Positions 27,563-38,755 of a stretch of 64,000 nucleotides of DNA are shown here, piece after piece; position 1 is the first letter of the stretch; each line of letters starts with the position of its first letter. Location: NCBI GenBank assembly GCA_016869535.1, contig VGDX01000002.1, positions 124,001 through 188,000 on the forward strand, written 5' to 3'. The notes under the pieces are model-generated. The model saw only the letters and a list, made by a program, of their open reading frames with translations. It did no database searches and was not told the origin of the DNA. Position numbers and translations under genes: made by a program. This DNA is from Alphaproteobacteria bacterium (GTDB taxonomy: Bacteria; Pseudomonadota; Alphaproteobacteria; Rhizobiales; Methyloligellaceae).

Positions 27563-28924
27563 TTACGACAGCAATTCGCGGAAATACGAATCGAGCAGGC
27601 GATCCTTTGGATCGGCCTCCTTGCGCCGCGCGGTGAATTGCTGAAGCCGCACGCCGAAGGCCTTGCGGACCTGCTCGCGCGTCAGGAACGGCGTCTGATT
27701 GAAGAGCGGGACGCCATTACGCTCGCTGCAGAACTCGTTGTAGTAATGGAGAAATTTCTCCCAATCCGGGCCGCCGGTCGATGCCGGGTCGATGCTGAGA
27801 CTAGGCCCTTCCCAGCTATAGGAAAGCAGCGCCTCGACATCCTTGGCAATGGAATAGCCGACGCTCGGCAGATTGCAGCGATAGCCGGTGTGTTGCTCAT
27901 AGGCGATGCAGAAGTCGCAATACTCCTCGAGGATGTCGAAGAACCCCGCTTCGCGGAACGACCACATGCTGAACAGATATTTGAAGCGCCCCGGATCCCG
28001 CGGATAGTTGATAATCTGACCATGCGGCCAGGTGCGATCGCTGCGCACCCACAGCACGATCAGCTGGCTCAGCAGGAAGAAATGAAACCGGTCGGCGAGC
28101 GCCTGCCATTTCGGATTCTTAATGTAGCTATGGATCCAGACCGCCACGGCGGGAGCGTATTTGCGCCAGAAACGGTTGCGGTAGTTCCAGCGAAAGCGCG
28201 ACGTCGGCTTGACGTCCGGGTTGTCCTTGCGCAGCTCGACGACGACCCGGCGCTGATACGGGAAGATGTAATACATCACGGCGAAGCCGCGTGCCTTGTA
28301 GATGGGGAAATACCGCCGGAAATTTTCCAGGGTTAGCGCGTAGTGACGCACAGCGAGCGCGGTGGTCGGCCTGACCCTGATGGTTACCTCGTAGATGATG
28401 CCGAACAGGCCGTAGCTCGACCTGATGATCTGCATCTCCTTGGGGTTTTCCACCTCACTATATTCGCGCAACTCGCCTTGCGGCGTCACCAGCCGCACCC
28501 GCGTCACATATGAGCTGATCTGGCCGAAACCGCCGGGAAAGGAGCTGTCCTTGGTGGCGGCACAAGCCATGGCGCCGAGGGTCACGTTACCGATCTCGGT
28601 GGTGACGTGGAATTGCAGGCCGCGTTCCTTCAGCGCCTTGGAGATTTCGATATAGGTGACACCGGCTTCTACAGTCACCGTGTCGTCGGTGAAATGCAGG
28701 ATGCGGTTCATGGCCTTCATATTGACCATGGTGCCGCCGTCATCGCCATTCATGCGCGCGGTGGAATGCATTGAGCCGGCGGGGCGTACCGGTGAAGGAA
28801 AACGCACCGTATCGGCCATGATATCAACCAGGTCTTCGACGTTCTGGGGCGTAACGATCACACCGGGGTGATAAGCCCAGGTGCCGTCCCAACTCCGGAT
28901 GGCGACATCCCGCTTGATTTCCAT
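27563..28924 (-). CDS. VAO-type FAD-linked oxidase (ALO/gulonolactone oxidase-like)
   Basis: 453 residues. An N-terminal FAD-binding PCMH domain (about 15-200) includes PVRPAGSMHSTARM, a VAO-family loop, and VTLGAMACAATKDSS. The C-terminal domain resembles D-arabinono-1,4-lactone oxidase and ends with an aromatic-rich core (FNQTPFLTREQVRKAFG). A canonical family His for covalent flavin attachment cannot be placed confidently. GGGGAG lies before ATG 28924. It faces the flavin monooxygenase gene across a 199-base spacer with an FNR/FixK-like site. Substrate unknown. Confidence 0.82.
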   Translation of the reverse strand: MEIKRDVAIRSWDGTWAYHPGVIVTPQNVEDLVDIMADTVRFPSPVRPAGSMHSTARMNGDDGGTMVNMKAMNRILHFTDDTVTVEAGVTYIEISKALKERGLQFHVTTEIGNVTLGAMACAATKDSSFPGGFGQISSYVTRVRLVTPQGELREYSEVENPKEMQIIRSSYGLFGIIYEVTIRVRPTTALAVRHYALTLENFRRYFPIYKARGFAVMYYIFPYQRRVVVELRKDNPDVKPTSRFRWNYRNRFWRKYAPAVAVWIHSYIKNPKWQALADRFHFFLLSQLIVLWVRSDRTWPHGQIINYPRDPGRFKYLFSMWSFREAGFFDILEEYCDFCIAYEQHTGYRCNLPSVGYSIAKDVEALLSYSWEGPSLSIDPASTGGPDWEKFLHYYNEFCSERNGVPLFNQTPFLTREQVRKAFGVRLQQFTARRKEADPKDRLLDSYFRELLS

Positions 28925-29012
28925 AAAGCTCCCCGTCTACGGGCGCAGACCATAAAGCATAGCCACGGCGAATCCAGACACCAAGAGTCGCGGTCAACAA
29001 AGGACGGAAGAT

Positions 29013-29026
29013 TTGACGCAGATCAA
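29013..29026. promoter_or_regulatory. FNR/FixK-type binding site in a divergent spacer
   Basis: TTGACGCAGATCAA matches the alphaproteobacterial FnrL/FixK consensus TTGA[C/T]-N4-[A/G]TCAA. It lies 97 bases before the flavin monooxygenase ATG and 88 bases before the divergent oxidase ATG, so it may serve either. Chance occurrence in 64 kb is possible. Confidence 0.55.
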
Positions 29027-29123
29027 TAGGGCCGGAAAGGTATTGTATGGGGTTGAACCAGCATTCGGGGGGTTGCTTAGGGCGCTTTCATTGGGTAACG
29101 GGTAGCAACGAGGGACGACCAAG

Positions 29124-30497
29124 ATGCGGCGATATTGCATCATCGGCGCCGGGGCCTGCGGCTTGCCTGTGGTGAAGAACTTCGCCGACCGGGGCATCGC
29201 GTTTGATTGCTTCGAGGCCGAAGGAGATGTCGGGGGTATCTGGAATCCCCGCAGCCCGCACACGGTTTATGCTTCGACCTTCCTCAATTCGTCGCAACGT
29301 TTATCCCGTTATCCGCGCTTCCGTTTCGCGGAAGGGTTGCCGCATTATCTGAGTCGTGCCCAAGCTTTCGACTATCTGCGCTCCTATGCCGAGACCTTCG
29401 GGCTCTACGACCGCATCAGCTTCAACACGCGCGTCGTTTCGGCCCAGCACATCGATGGGCGCTGGCATGTCTCGATAGACGGGGAGACAAAGCCGCGCAT
29501 TTACGACGGGCTCGTTATCGCCAACGGCCATCATTGGCAGCCGAGCCTGCCGACATATCCCGGTAAGTTCGACGGCGAGATCCTGCATTCGCATGATGTG
29601 AAGTCGAAAGAACAGCTTAGCGGCAAGCGCGTTCTGGTGGTCGGCGCCGGCAATTCGGCCGTCGATATTCTTGATGATGCGGCACTCGATGGTGCGCGCG
29701 CCGTGCACGCGATGCGCCGCTCCTATTACTTCTTCCCCAAGATGGTGTTCGGCAAGCCGACCGACGTCATCATCGACCTGATGAGCCGCTGGCCGCTGCC
29801 GCGCGCCGTCATGCGCGGGCTTTACCGCCTCGGCCTGCAGGTCATCGTGGGGCCGCATAGTCGCTACGACCTGCCGGCCCCGGATCACAAACTGTTCGAG
29901 GCGCACCCGACCGCCTGCACCACCTATCTCGACCATCTCGTGCATGGGCGCATCGCGGTGAAGCCGGGCATCGAACGGCTTGCGGGAAAGATCGTGCACT
30001 TCGCCGACGGTAGCGAGGAGGAGATCGACCTCATCGTCTATGCCACGGGCTTCAAGGTGAGCTTCCCTTTCATGGACGAGTCCTACATTCTCGACCAGGA
30101 AGGCAACTCCAAGCTCTTCATTCATACCTTCCATCGCGAGTTAGACGATCTGTTCGTGGCAGGCTTGTTCGAGCCGGCGGAAGGTGGCGTGTGGCAGCTT
30201 GCCGACTATCAGGCCCGCGTGATCGCCCATTTCATCCTGGCCTGCGATGACGATCCGAAGCGCGCCGACTGGTTCCGCAGGCTTAAGGCGACTGCCAAGC
30301 CCAATCTCGGTCACGGCATCCCTTATAAGCCGACGGCGTGGCACCGGCTGGAAGTCCAGCATTACCGTTTCCGCCGCTATCTCAGATGGCTGCTCAAGAA
30401 ATTCGATGCCAACGACCGCGATGCGCCGACCTTCACCGCATCCGCCGTCAAGTCCGCGACGGGCGCACGGCGCGACGATCTCGAACTTGCCTCCTGA
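29124..30497 (+). CDS. Flavin-containing monooxygenase
   Basis: 457 residues. FAD-binding GAGACGLPV at the N-terminus (IIGAGACG), the second Rossmann motif VVGAGNSAVDI for NADPH, and the FMO-like motif YATGFK near the C-terminus; an FMO fingerprint-like segment FDGEILHSHD follows the first flavin domain. A GAGGGA ribosome site precedes ATG 29124. These enzymes oxygenate soft nucleophiles or ketones. Its divergent neighbour is a flavin oxidase and its convergent neighbour a second SDR. Confidence 0.87.
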   Translation: MRRYCIIGAGACGLPVVKNFADRGIAFDCFEAEGDVGGIWNPRSPHTVYASTFLNSSQRLSRYPRFRFAEGLPHYLSRAQAFDYLRSYAETFGLYDRISFNTRVVSAQHIDGRWHVSIDGETKPRIYDGLVIANGHHWQPSLPTYPGKFDGEILHSHDVKSKEQLSGKRVLVVGAGNSAVDILDDAALDGARAVHAMRRSYYFFPKMVFGKPTDVIIDLMSRWPLPRAVMRGLYRLGLQVIVGPHSRYDLPAPDHKLFEAHPTACTTYLDHLVHGRIAVKPGIERLAGKIVHFADGSEEEIDLIVYATGFKVSFPFMDESYILDQEGNSKLFIHTFHRELDDLFVAGLFEPAEGGVWQLADYQARVIAHFILACDDDPKRADWFRRLKATAKPNLGHGIPYKPTAWHRLEVQHYRFRRYLRWLLKKFDANDRDAPTFTASAVKSATGARRDDLELAS

Positions 30498-30508
30498 AAA
30501 GCCTTGCG

Positions 30509-31282
30509 TCAGCGGCTGAGCTCGCGGGCCACGATCCGCGGAAACAGCGCATTGAGCACGAACAGCGCCCGGAAAATACCGGGCTTCACCACCAGCCGCT
30601 TCTTCCGCTCGACGCCTGTCACGATGGCTTCCGCCGCCTGTTCCGGAGTCAACACCGGCACGAGCCGCGGATCGGCCTTGGGCAGGTTCTCGCGGCTGCC
30701 GGGATTGTGCTGCCAATAGGGCGTCTCGACCGTGCCGAGTGCCACCACGGTCACGGAGACGCCGGTACCCTTGAATTCGCTCTGCAATGTTTCGGCGAGG
30801 CCGGCGAGTGCGCGCCGCGCGGCGATATAGGCAGAGGCCCGCGGCCAGGCGAGATAGGAGGCAGGCGAAGTAACGAAGGCGATACTGCCGCTGCCTCGCG
30901 CGATCATGCCGGGCGCGAAGGCGCGCGTGAGGTTGAAAGCAGCGAAATAAGGCACCGCCATCATGGCGCGGACTTCTTCCGGCGTGGTTTCGAGAAACGG
31001 TTTCCAGCGCCCGGCGCCGGCGTTGTTGATAAGGATGTCGGGGATGCCGGTTTCGCCAGCGATGCGGCTTGCTGCCTTCTCCGTCGCTTCCGCATCGGCG
31101 AGATCGACCGGGAAGACTGTCGCTGTGCCGCCATCCTGGCGTATCGCCTTGGCAACGCTATCGAGCCGCTCGGGATTGCGGGCGAGCAGCAGCACATGGG
31201 CGCCACGCGCCCCGTATAGTCTGGCCGTGGCCTCACCGATTCCGCTTGAAGCCCCGCTAACCAGAACCAGCTTGGCTGTCAT
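30509..31282 (-). CDS. Short-chain dehydrogenase/reductase
   Basis: 257 residues from ATG 31282, which follows GAGGAGG; a longer frame starting at 31342 is less likely. Motifs: SGASSGIGEATARLYGARGA (NAD(P) binding), NNAGAGRW, and YIAARRALAGL in place of the YxxxK, where the lysine position is an Arg (YIAAR), so catalytic competence is uncertain. It converges on the FMO gene. Substrate unknown. Confidence 0.78.
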   Translation of the reverse strand: MTAKLVLVSGASSGIGEATARLYGARGAHVLLLARNPERLDSVAKAIRQDGGTATVFPVDLADAEATEKAASRIAGETGIPDILINNAGAGRWKPFLETTPEEVRAMMAVPYFAAFNLTRAFAPGMIARGSGSIAFVTSPASYLAWPRASAYIAARRALAGLAETLQSEFKGTGVSVTVVALGTVETPYWQHNPGSRENLPKADPRLVPVLTPEQAAEAIVTGVERKKRLVVKPGIFRALFVLNALFPRIVARELSR

Positions 31283-31422
31283 GGGTTCCTCCTCGGGCGC
31301 GACACTGTGGCACAAAGGATACAGACCCGTGCCCTCGCCCAATGCGGTATCAAAAGAGTCTGGTCACCGCGTTTCGGCGCGCATAGCTTAGCGCGTCGGG
31401 GAGCTTTGAGGGAGGATATCCG

Positions 31423-31791
31423 ATGGGATCGTTTGCGCGGCTCTGCACGCTGGCACTGGTCGCGGCAGGGCTTTATCTGACCCAAGGCACGATGGCGCAT
31501 GCGGGCTGCGTCGGATTGTCGGGAACCGCCGACGGTGTGGACAAGCAAACCGCCGTCTCTCGCTCGCAGAACGCCGTCAACGAAGCCATCAAGGAATACA
31601 AGGCGGCGAAGCGGCTAGGCGCCACCACGGTCAGTCCGATGCGCGCGAAGCCCCAGCCTTATTGGCGCGACACCGTGAGCGACAATCTCTTCCACAAGCC
31701 GGACATCGTCACCGGGACGTCTCACACCATATGCTGGTCCGGCGTGGTCTCGCCTTTCGTCTGCACCTCGGGCGCCAAGCTCTGCTGGTAG
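31423..31791 (+). CDS. Small exported protein of unknown function
   Basis: 122 residues after a GAGGGAGG ribosome site. Signal peptide about 1-26. The mature part has a Cys near its start (AGCVG) and three more near the end (TICWSG, FVCTSG, KLCW), suggesting two disulfides. Middle region is Ala/Lys-rich. No family is recognised. It converges with the MFS gene, whose stop is 3 bases away. Confidence 0.65.
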   Translation: MGSFARLCTLALVAAGLYLTQGTMAHAGCVGLSGTADGVDKQTAVSRSQNAVNEAIKEYKAAKRLGATTVSPMRAKPQPYWRDTVSDNLFHKPDIVTGTSHTICWSGVVSPFVCTSGAKLCW

Positions 31792-31794
31792 CGG

Positions 31795-33384
31795 TTACGC
31801 CCGGGAGGGCACAAGCTCCATCTTCTCCGGCCGCTTCATCAAGAACACCAGCGGGATGATCGCCAGCGTCACCACGGCGATGAACCAGAAGATATCGTTG
31901 AAGGCGAGCATATAGGCTTGCCTCGTGATCTCCTGCACCATGGCCGGCCCCGCTTCGGGTGAGAGTGGCGTGAGGCCGCGTTCCGCCAGATACGGCACGA
32001 TGTCGCGATTAAACGGCGTGATATGCGCCGTGAGTTCGTTGAAATGGACCTGCGACTGCCGCACCAACAGCCAACTCACCACGGCGATGCCGATCGAGCC
32101 ACCGATGCCACGCATGAGGGCATAGAAGCCGGAAGCCTCGTCATACTTCTCGTTTGAAATGCTGGAAAAGGCAGCGGCGGTCAGCGGCACGAAAAACAAT
32201 CCGGTGCCGATACCGGCGATCATGCCCGGCGTGGCGATACCCCAGAAGTCCACATAGAGCGAGAAATACGCCATCGGGAAGGTGCCGAGCGCCGTGAAAA
32301 TGAGTCCGGCTGTCACCAGCCAGCGGGCGTCGAACATGCGTACGAGGATGCTACCGGTAATGGCGAGGGTGAGGGCGCTGACCAGGGCGCGCGGAATGAA
32401 CAGCGTCCCCGCCAGATCTGGCGGATAACCGAGCAGCCGCTGTGTGAATAGCGGCATGACCGCCATCCAGCCATAAAGGCTGATGCCATAGGCGGTGATG
32501 GCCAGTGTGCCGGCGATGAAATTCCGGTCTTTCAGCAGCGAAAGGTCGATGATGTTGTCCGTCTTGTTCCAGCCTCTAAGGAAGAAGGCGGTGCCCGAGA
32601 AGATGGCGATGACCGTTCCCGCCACGATGACCTTGGAATTGAACCAGTCCCGTGTCTGGCCTTGGTCAAGCACGTATTGCAGCGCGCCGACGGCAAGTAT
32701 GAGCAAACCAAGGCCTACCCAATCGGTCTGGATGTCCTTCATGGCCCGCTTCGGTAGATGCCCCATGGCCAATACCAGGGCGAATATGCCGATCGGGATG
32801 TTGATGTAGAAGACCGTGCGCCAGGAATAGACCTCGGTCAGATAGCCGCCGAGCGCCGGGCCGGCTACCGGCGCCACCATGATGCCGAGGCCGAAGATGG
32901 CGAGCGCCTGGCCGTGCCTCTCCTTCGGGAACGCGTCGAGGATGATGCCTTGGCTGAGAGGAACGAGCGGCGCGCCGAACACACCTTGCGCCAGGCGGAA
33001 CACCACCATGCTCTCGAGGTTCCACGCCATGCCGCAAAGAGCCGACGAGGCGGTGAAGCCGATGATGGAAAGGAACAGAAGACGTCTGCGCCCGAGCCAG
33101 TTGGAGAGAAATCCGGTGAGCGGCATCACCACCGCCGCCGCCACCATGTAAGAGGTCAGGATCCAGGTGATCTGATCGGGGGTCGCGGCGAAGGCGCCGA
33201 GCATATGGGGAAGGGCGACATTGACGATGGTGATGTCGAGAACTTCGAGGAAGGCGGTGAGCACCACGGCCACCACCAGGGCTACCGGCACATGATCCTT
33301 TTCCGGCTCATGTAACGGCTCGCTCCGCGCAGGAGGAGGCTTTCGCCCACGGCCCCCGCTGCCGGAAGCCTTCCGGCGGGTCAT
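31795..33384 (-). CDS. DHA2-family multidrug exporter (EmrB-like)
   Basis: 529 residues with 14 predicted membrane helices. The DHA2 motif C region GPALGGYL is present, and also the N-terminal ITIVNVALPHMLGAF and LGRRRLLF. It exports hydrophobic drugs through a tripartite or AcrAB-like partner. ATG 33384 overlaps the stop of the HlyD gene as ATGA, so the two are co-translated. Confidence 0.93.
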   Translation of the reverse strand: MTRRKASGSGGRGRKPPPARSEPLHEPEKDHVPVALVVAVVLTAFLEVLDITIVNVALPHMLGAFAATPDQITWILTSYMVAAAVVMPLTGFLSNWLGRRRLLFLSIIGFTASSALCGMAWNLESMVVFRLAQGVFGAPLVPLSQGIILDAFPKERHGQALAIFGLGIMVAPVAGPALGGYLTEVYSWRTVFYINIPIGIFALVLAMGHLPKRAMKDIQTDWVGLGLLILAVGALQYVLDQGQTRDWFNSKVIVAGTVIAIFSGTAFFLRGWNKTDNIIDLSLLKDRNFIAGTLAITAYGISLYGWMAVMPLFTQRLLGYPPDLAGTLFIPRALVSALTLAITGSILVRMFDARWLVTAGLIFTALGTFPMAYFSLYVDFWGIATPGMIAGIGTGLFFVPLTAAAFSSISNEKYDEASGFYALMRGIGGSIGIAVVSWLLVRQSQVHFNELTAHITPFNRDIVPYLAERGLTPLSPEAGPAMVQEITRQAYMLAFNDIFWFIAVVTLAIIPLVFLMKRPEKMELVPSRA

Positions 33385-34421
33385 TGCTGGCCTTCGGTGG
33401 TGTCGACCCTAACGTGGGCGCTGGCGCCCATGCGCAGCGGCTTATCGGGGTTAGGCTCGCTCGTGATCTTGATCCGCACCGGGAAGCGTTGCGTCACCTT
33501 CACCCAATTGCCGGTGGCGTTCTCCGGCGGCAGCACCGAGAAGGTCGCGCCGGAACCTGCACTGATGCTCTCGACCACACCCTCGAGCGTGACCCCTGGA
33601 TACATGTCGAGATGGATGGTCGCGCTTTGCCCCTTCTTGATGCGGCCGAGATCGGTCTCCTTGAAATTGGAGTCAACCCACCAGCGCCCGTCCTCAACGA
33701 TGGCGAAGGCCGGCGAGCCGGCCTGTACCACCCAACCCGGCCTGATATTGATGTTGGAGACCCAGCCATTGGCAGGGGCGGTGACATGGGTCATCACCCG
33801 GTCGTGAGTTGCCTTATCGAGCTGAGCGGAAGCCGCGCGAAGTTGCACCGTCGGCGTGGTCACGGTCAGTTGTTTGTCCTGCTCGGTATCGAACTCGGCT
33901 TGGGCATCCCGAAAGGATTTCATGGCGTCGTGCCAGTTCGTGAGCGCCGTGGTGAGCGCAGGCGAGGGCGCCTCGTCTTCGCCTTGGGCTTCTTTCGCCG
34001 TGCGATAGGCATCAAGTGCATCTTCGAGCGCCGCGCGTTTTTCATCGAGCTTGGTCGCCGCTGCTTTCAGACCGTCGGCCTCGGTGCCGGCGGCATTGGC
34101 GGCGGCATCGAACTGCGCGCGCGCATTGCGCAGGGCAGCCTCATAAAGCGTGGGATCGATATCGAACAAAGGATCGCCGGCCGTCACCTTGTCGTCCTCG
34201 CCGGCATAGACACGCGCCACGGGACCAGACACTTGTGACGCCACCCGCACGATGTTGGCCCCGGTATAAGCGTTATCGGTCGAGGGATAGAGTTCGGCGT
34301 AACGCCAATAGCCGAGGATGCCGACGACGGTAATCAGCAGTAGCGCGCCGAGGATGATCCAGCGCCAGTGGCTCTTGCTCTTTTGGGGAGTGCGTGTGTG
34401 GGTCGCAGCTTCCTGATTCAC
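33381..34421 (-). CDS. HlyD/EmrA-family membrane fusion protein
   Basis: 346 residues from GTG 34421, which overlaps the small upstream gene as GTGA and follows GAGGG. A membrane helix (WRWIILGALLLITVVGILGY) is followed by a lipoyl/barrel-sandwich domain (VASQVSGPVARVYAGEDDKV), a long coiled coil (about 110-215) and the second half of the barrel (VTAPANGWVSNINIRPGWVV). Partner of the downstream MFS exporter. Confidence 0.92.
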   Translation of the reverse strand: MNQEAATHTRTPQKSKSHWRWIILGALLLITVVGILGYWRYAELYPSTDNAYTGANIVRVASQVSGPVARVYAGEDDKVTAGDPLFDIDPTLYEAALRNARAQFDAAANAAGTEADGLKAAATKLDEKRAALEDALDAYRTAKEAQGEDEAPSPALTTALTNWHDAMKSFRDAQAEFDTEQDKQLTVTTPTVQLRAASAQLDKATHDRVMTHVTAPANGWVSNINIRPGWVVQAGSPAFAIVEDGRWWVDSNFKETDLGRIKKGQSATIHLDMYPGVTLEGVVESISAGSGATFSVLPPENATGNWVKVTQRFPVRIKITSEPNPDKPLRMGASAHVRVDTTEGQQ

Positions 34422-34648
34422 GTCTTTTTCCCTCGGGCATATCGGCGGATATGGGCCGGCCAAAAGTGGCCCAGCCCCCCGCAGATCAAGGCGAAGCACG
34501 GCAGAATGATGGCCAGAGGCTTAAACTGCTTAGGCGTCAATCGCAAGAATGGGCTTATCCATAAGGGTTTACTGCGGGCCCGAGGCCGTTTGACACGGCT
34601 CTTCCCCTGGGCTTGCTGCTTCTTGCCATCCGGCCGGTTCGGTTTCAC
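34418..34648 (-). CDS. Small membrane protein translationally coupled to the EmrAB pair
   Basis: 76 residues from GTG 34648, stop TGA at 34420-34418, overlapping the HlyD GTG by 4 bases. N-terminal half is strongly basic (PDGKKQQAQGKSRVKRPRAR), followed by one membrane helix (LAIILPCFALICGGLG). No domain recognised. The overlap and gene order argue that it is real, but GTG with a weak ribosome site leaves doubt. Confidence 0.5.
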   Translation of the reverse strand: MKPNRPDGKKQQAQGKSRVKRPRARSKPLWISPFLRLTPKQFKPLAIILPCFALICGGLGHFWPAHIRRYARGKKT

Positions 34649-34815
34649 ACTAGGGGCATCCCGGGGTTCTGGGGAGCTTAGCGAGGGAGCCCCGGTCTTT
34701 AGTTCTTAACAGTCTATTCCTGGCGATGCGGCACGGGACGAAAGTCTCTGCTCCGGCTGTGTGCTTCGGCCGGAGGGCGGCTTGTTTGATCTATGAGAAA
34801 CGGGAAAAACAGCCA

Positions 34816-35265
34816 ATGACCACATCGAAAACCATCGCGCGGCTAATGGGCCCCGTGATGCTAGCCATGGGCCTTGGCATGGTGATCGAGAACGACACCA
34901 TGCGTGAATTGTCGCGAGAATTCTTGTCCAATCGCGGATTGATCTATCTCGCCGGCATGCTGACACTGCTCGCGGGCCTCGCTATCGTCAATCTGCACAA
35001 TCTGTGGACCGACGATTGGCGCGTGATCATTACCGTGTTCGGCTGGCTGGCGATCGTCGGCGGCTTGTTCAGAATCTTGCTTCCCGGTCAGGTGCAGGCG
35101 CTCGGCACCGGCATGACCGAAAATATCGCCCTCATGATCATCGGCGGCCTCGCGCTGATCGTGCTTGGCGGGGTGCTGGTCTATCACGGCTACGGGCATT
35201 TCTGGGAGAAGAGACGCCACGCTGTCGCGTCTTCCCGCCCGCGCAAACGACCACGCCGGAAATAA
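34816..35265 (+). CDS. Small four-helix membrane protein
   Basis: 149 residues from ATG 34816; a longer frame starting at 34726 is less likely. Four hydrophobic helices: LMGPVMLAMGLGMV, LIYLAGMLTLLAGLAIV, IITVFGWLAIVGGLFRILL, and ALMIIGGLALIVLGGVLVYHG, ending in a basic tail. The pattern is a small integral membrane protein; function unknown. Confidence 0.75.
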   Translation: MTTSKTIARLMGPVMLAMGLGMVIENDTMRELSREFLSNRGLIYLAGMLTLLAGLAIVNLHNLWTDDWRVIITVFGWLAIVGGLFRILLPGQVQALGTGMTENIALMIIGGLALIVLGGVLVYHGYGHFWEKRRHAVASSRPRKRPRRK

Positions 35266-35342
35266 CCAGGCCCTGGCTTGACAAGCCATAATTCCGCTCG
35301 CCTAACCTTCGATCCTTGATCGGCTCTAGGGCCTGGAAACGC

Positions 35343-36818
35343 ATGCCGACACGCCGGCAAATCGTCAGACTAGCGGCGCAGGCCGGGGTCGGCTTCGCCG
35401 TACTGCCTTATCTTGGCGGCCGGGCCCATGCGGGCGTCCTCGTCAACGACATTCATTCGCAGCTCAATGCGACCGAAGTCGACAGTATTGTCTCGGTGGC
35501 GTCCGATGCGGATCTCAGAGAGGTGATTGCCGGCGCGAGGCAGCGCGGCAAGCCGGTCAGCATCGCCGGAGGACGGCACTCGATGGGCGGCCAGCAATTC
35601 GCCGCCGGCAGCGTTCTCATCGATACGCGCTCGATGCGTCGGATCCTCGGTCTCGATTCAGAGCGGGGAATTGTCGAGATCGAGGCGGGGATCGAATGGC
35701 CCGGTCTCATCGATGGCCTCATCGCCATGCAACAGGGGGAGCCGCGCCAATGGGGCATCATCCAGAAGCAGACCGGCGCCGACCGGCTCACTCTTGGCGG
35801 CGCGCTCGGCTCCAATATCCATGGCCGTGGACTTACCTTCAGACCGATCATCGGTGATGTGGAATCCTTTACGCTGATGGATGCGCGAGGCGACCTGCAC
35901 GAGTGCAGCCGCAGCGAGAATGAGGAGCTGTTCCGCTTGGCCATCGGCGGCTACGGCCTGTTCGGCGTGATTACCCGCGTCAAGCTCAGGCTCATGCCGC
36001 GCACCAAGCTCGAGCGTATCGTGAAGCTCATCGACGTCGACCAGTTGATGCCGGCTTTCGATGCCCGCATCGCCGAGGGATTCCTCTACGGCGATTGCCA
36101 GTTTTCCACCGATCCCTCTTCCGACACCTATCTCCGCACGGGCGTGTTCTCCTGCTACCGTCCGCTGCCGCCCGACACGCCGATGCCCGAAGCGAAGGAG
36201 CTCGGTGAGGAGGCCTGGCGCGACCTCTATTTCATTTCACACGCCGACCCGAAGGCCGCCTATGACCTCTATACCTCCTATTATCTTTCCACCTCCGGAC
36301 AGCGCTACTGGTCTGATTTAAGTCAGCTCAGCGTCTATATCGATGACTACCACGCCATTTTGGACGCGAAGCTCAACGCTTCCCACAAGGGCTCGGAAAT
36401 GATCAGCGAGCTCTACGTGCCGCGCGGCGCGCTCGCCGCGTTCCTGACCGCCGTGCGTGAAGATTTCAAAGTCCATGGGACGAAGCTCATCTACGGCACC
36501 ATCAGGCTGATCGAGCGCGACAATGAAAGCGTACTCGCCTGGGCGCGGGAATCATGGGCGTGCACGGTGATGAATCTGCATGTCGATCACAGCGCGGAGG
36601 GCATTGCCAAGGCGCAAGAGGAATTCCGCCGCCTGATCGACCGCGCCATCGAGTTTGGCGGCAGCTATTTCCTCACCTATCACCGCTGGGCGTCCCGCGC
36701 CCAGGTCGAGGCCTGCTATCCGCAAATGCCCGAATTTCTGGCCGCGAAACGCCGTTACGATCCCGACGAAATGTTCCAGAGCGAATGGTACCGCCACTAT
36801 CGGCAGATGTTCGCCTGA
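35343..36818 (+). CDS. Exported VAO-type FAD-linked oxidase
   Basis: 491 residues from ATG 35343; a frame starting at TTG 35316 is less likely. The N-terminus (TRRQIVRLAAQAG) contains a twin arginine and a signal ending in AHA, so Tat export with bound flavin is plausible. PCMH FAD domain: VSIAGGRHSMGG with a His that could hold flavin covalently, and LGGALGSNIHGRGL. The substrate domain ends RYDPDEMFQSEWY. Homologous in plan to the oxidase at 27563 but distant. Substrate unknown. Confidence 0.82.
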   Translation: MPTRRQIVRLAAQAGVGFAVLPYLGGRAHAGVLVNDIHSQLNATEVDSIVSVASDADLREVIAGARQRGKPVSIAGGRHSMGGQQFAAGSVLIDTRSMRRILGLDSERGIVEIEAGIEWPGLIDGLIAMQQGEPRQWGIIQKQTGADRLTLGGALGSNIHGRGLTFRPIIGDVESFTLMDARGDLHECSRSENEELFRLAIGGYGLFGVITRVKLRLMPRTKLERIVKLIDVDQLMPAFDARIAEGFLYGDCQFSTDPSSDTYLRTGVFSCYRPLPPDTPMPEAKELGEEAWRDLYFISHADPKAAYDLYTSYYLSTSGQRYWSDLSQLSVYIDDYHAILDAKLNASHKGSEMISELYVPRGALAAFLTAVREDFKVHGTKLIYGTIRLIERDNESVLAWARESWACTVMNLHVDHSAEGIAKAQEEFRRLIDRAIEFGGSYFLTYHRWASRAQVEACYPQMPEFLAAKRRYDPDEMFQSEWYRHYRQMFA

Positions 36819-36871
36819 GAGAACGTCGCAGGCCCGTTTGACACAAGCCGCTTGAGGTCTACATTAGACAT

Positions 36872-38740
<1,869 letters not shown>

Positions 38741-38755
38741 GCCTCCTACGCGCAC

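Noticed and set aside
27563..28924. DprE1-type decaprenyl-ribose oxidase
   Set aside because: The C-terminal domain resembles lactone oxidases and the typical DprE1 residues were not found; no DprE2 pair is adjacent.
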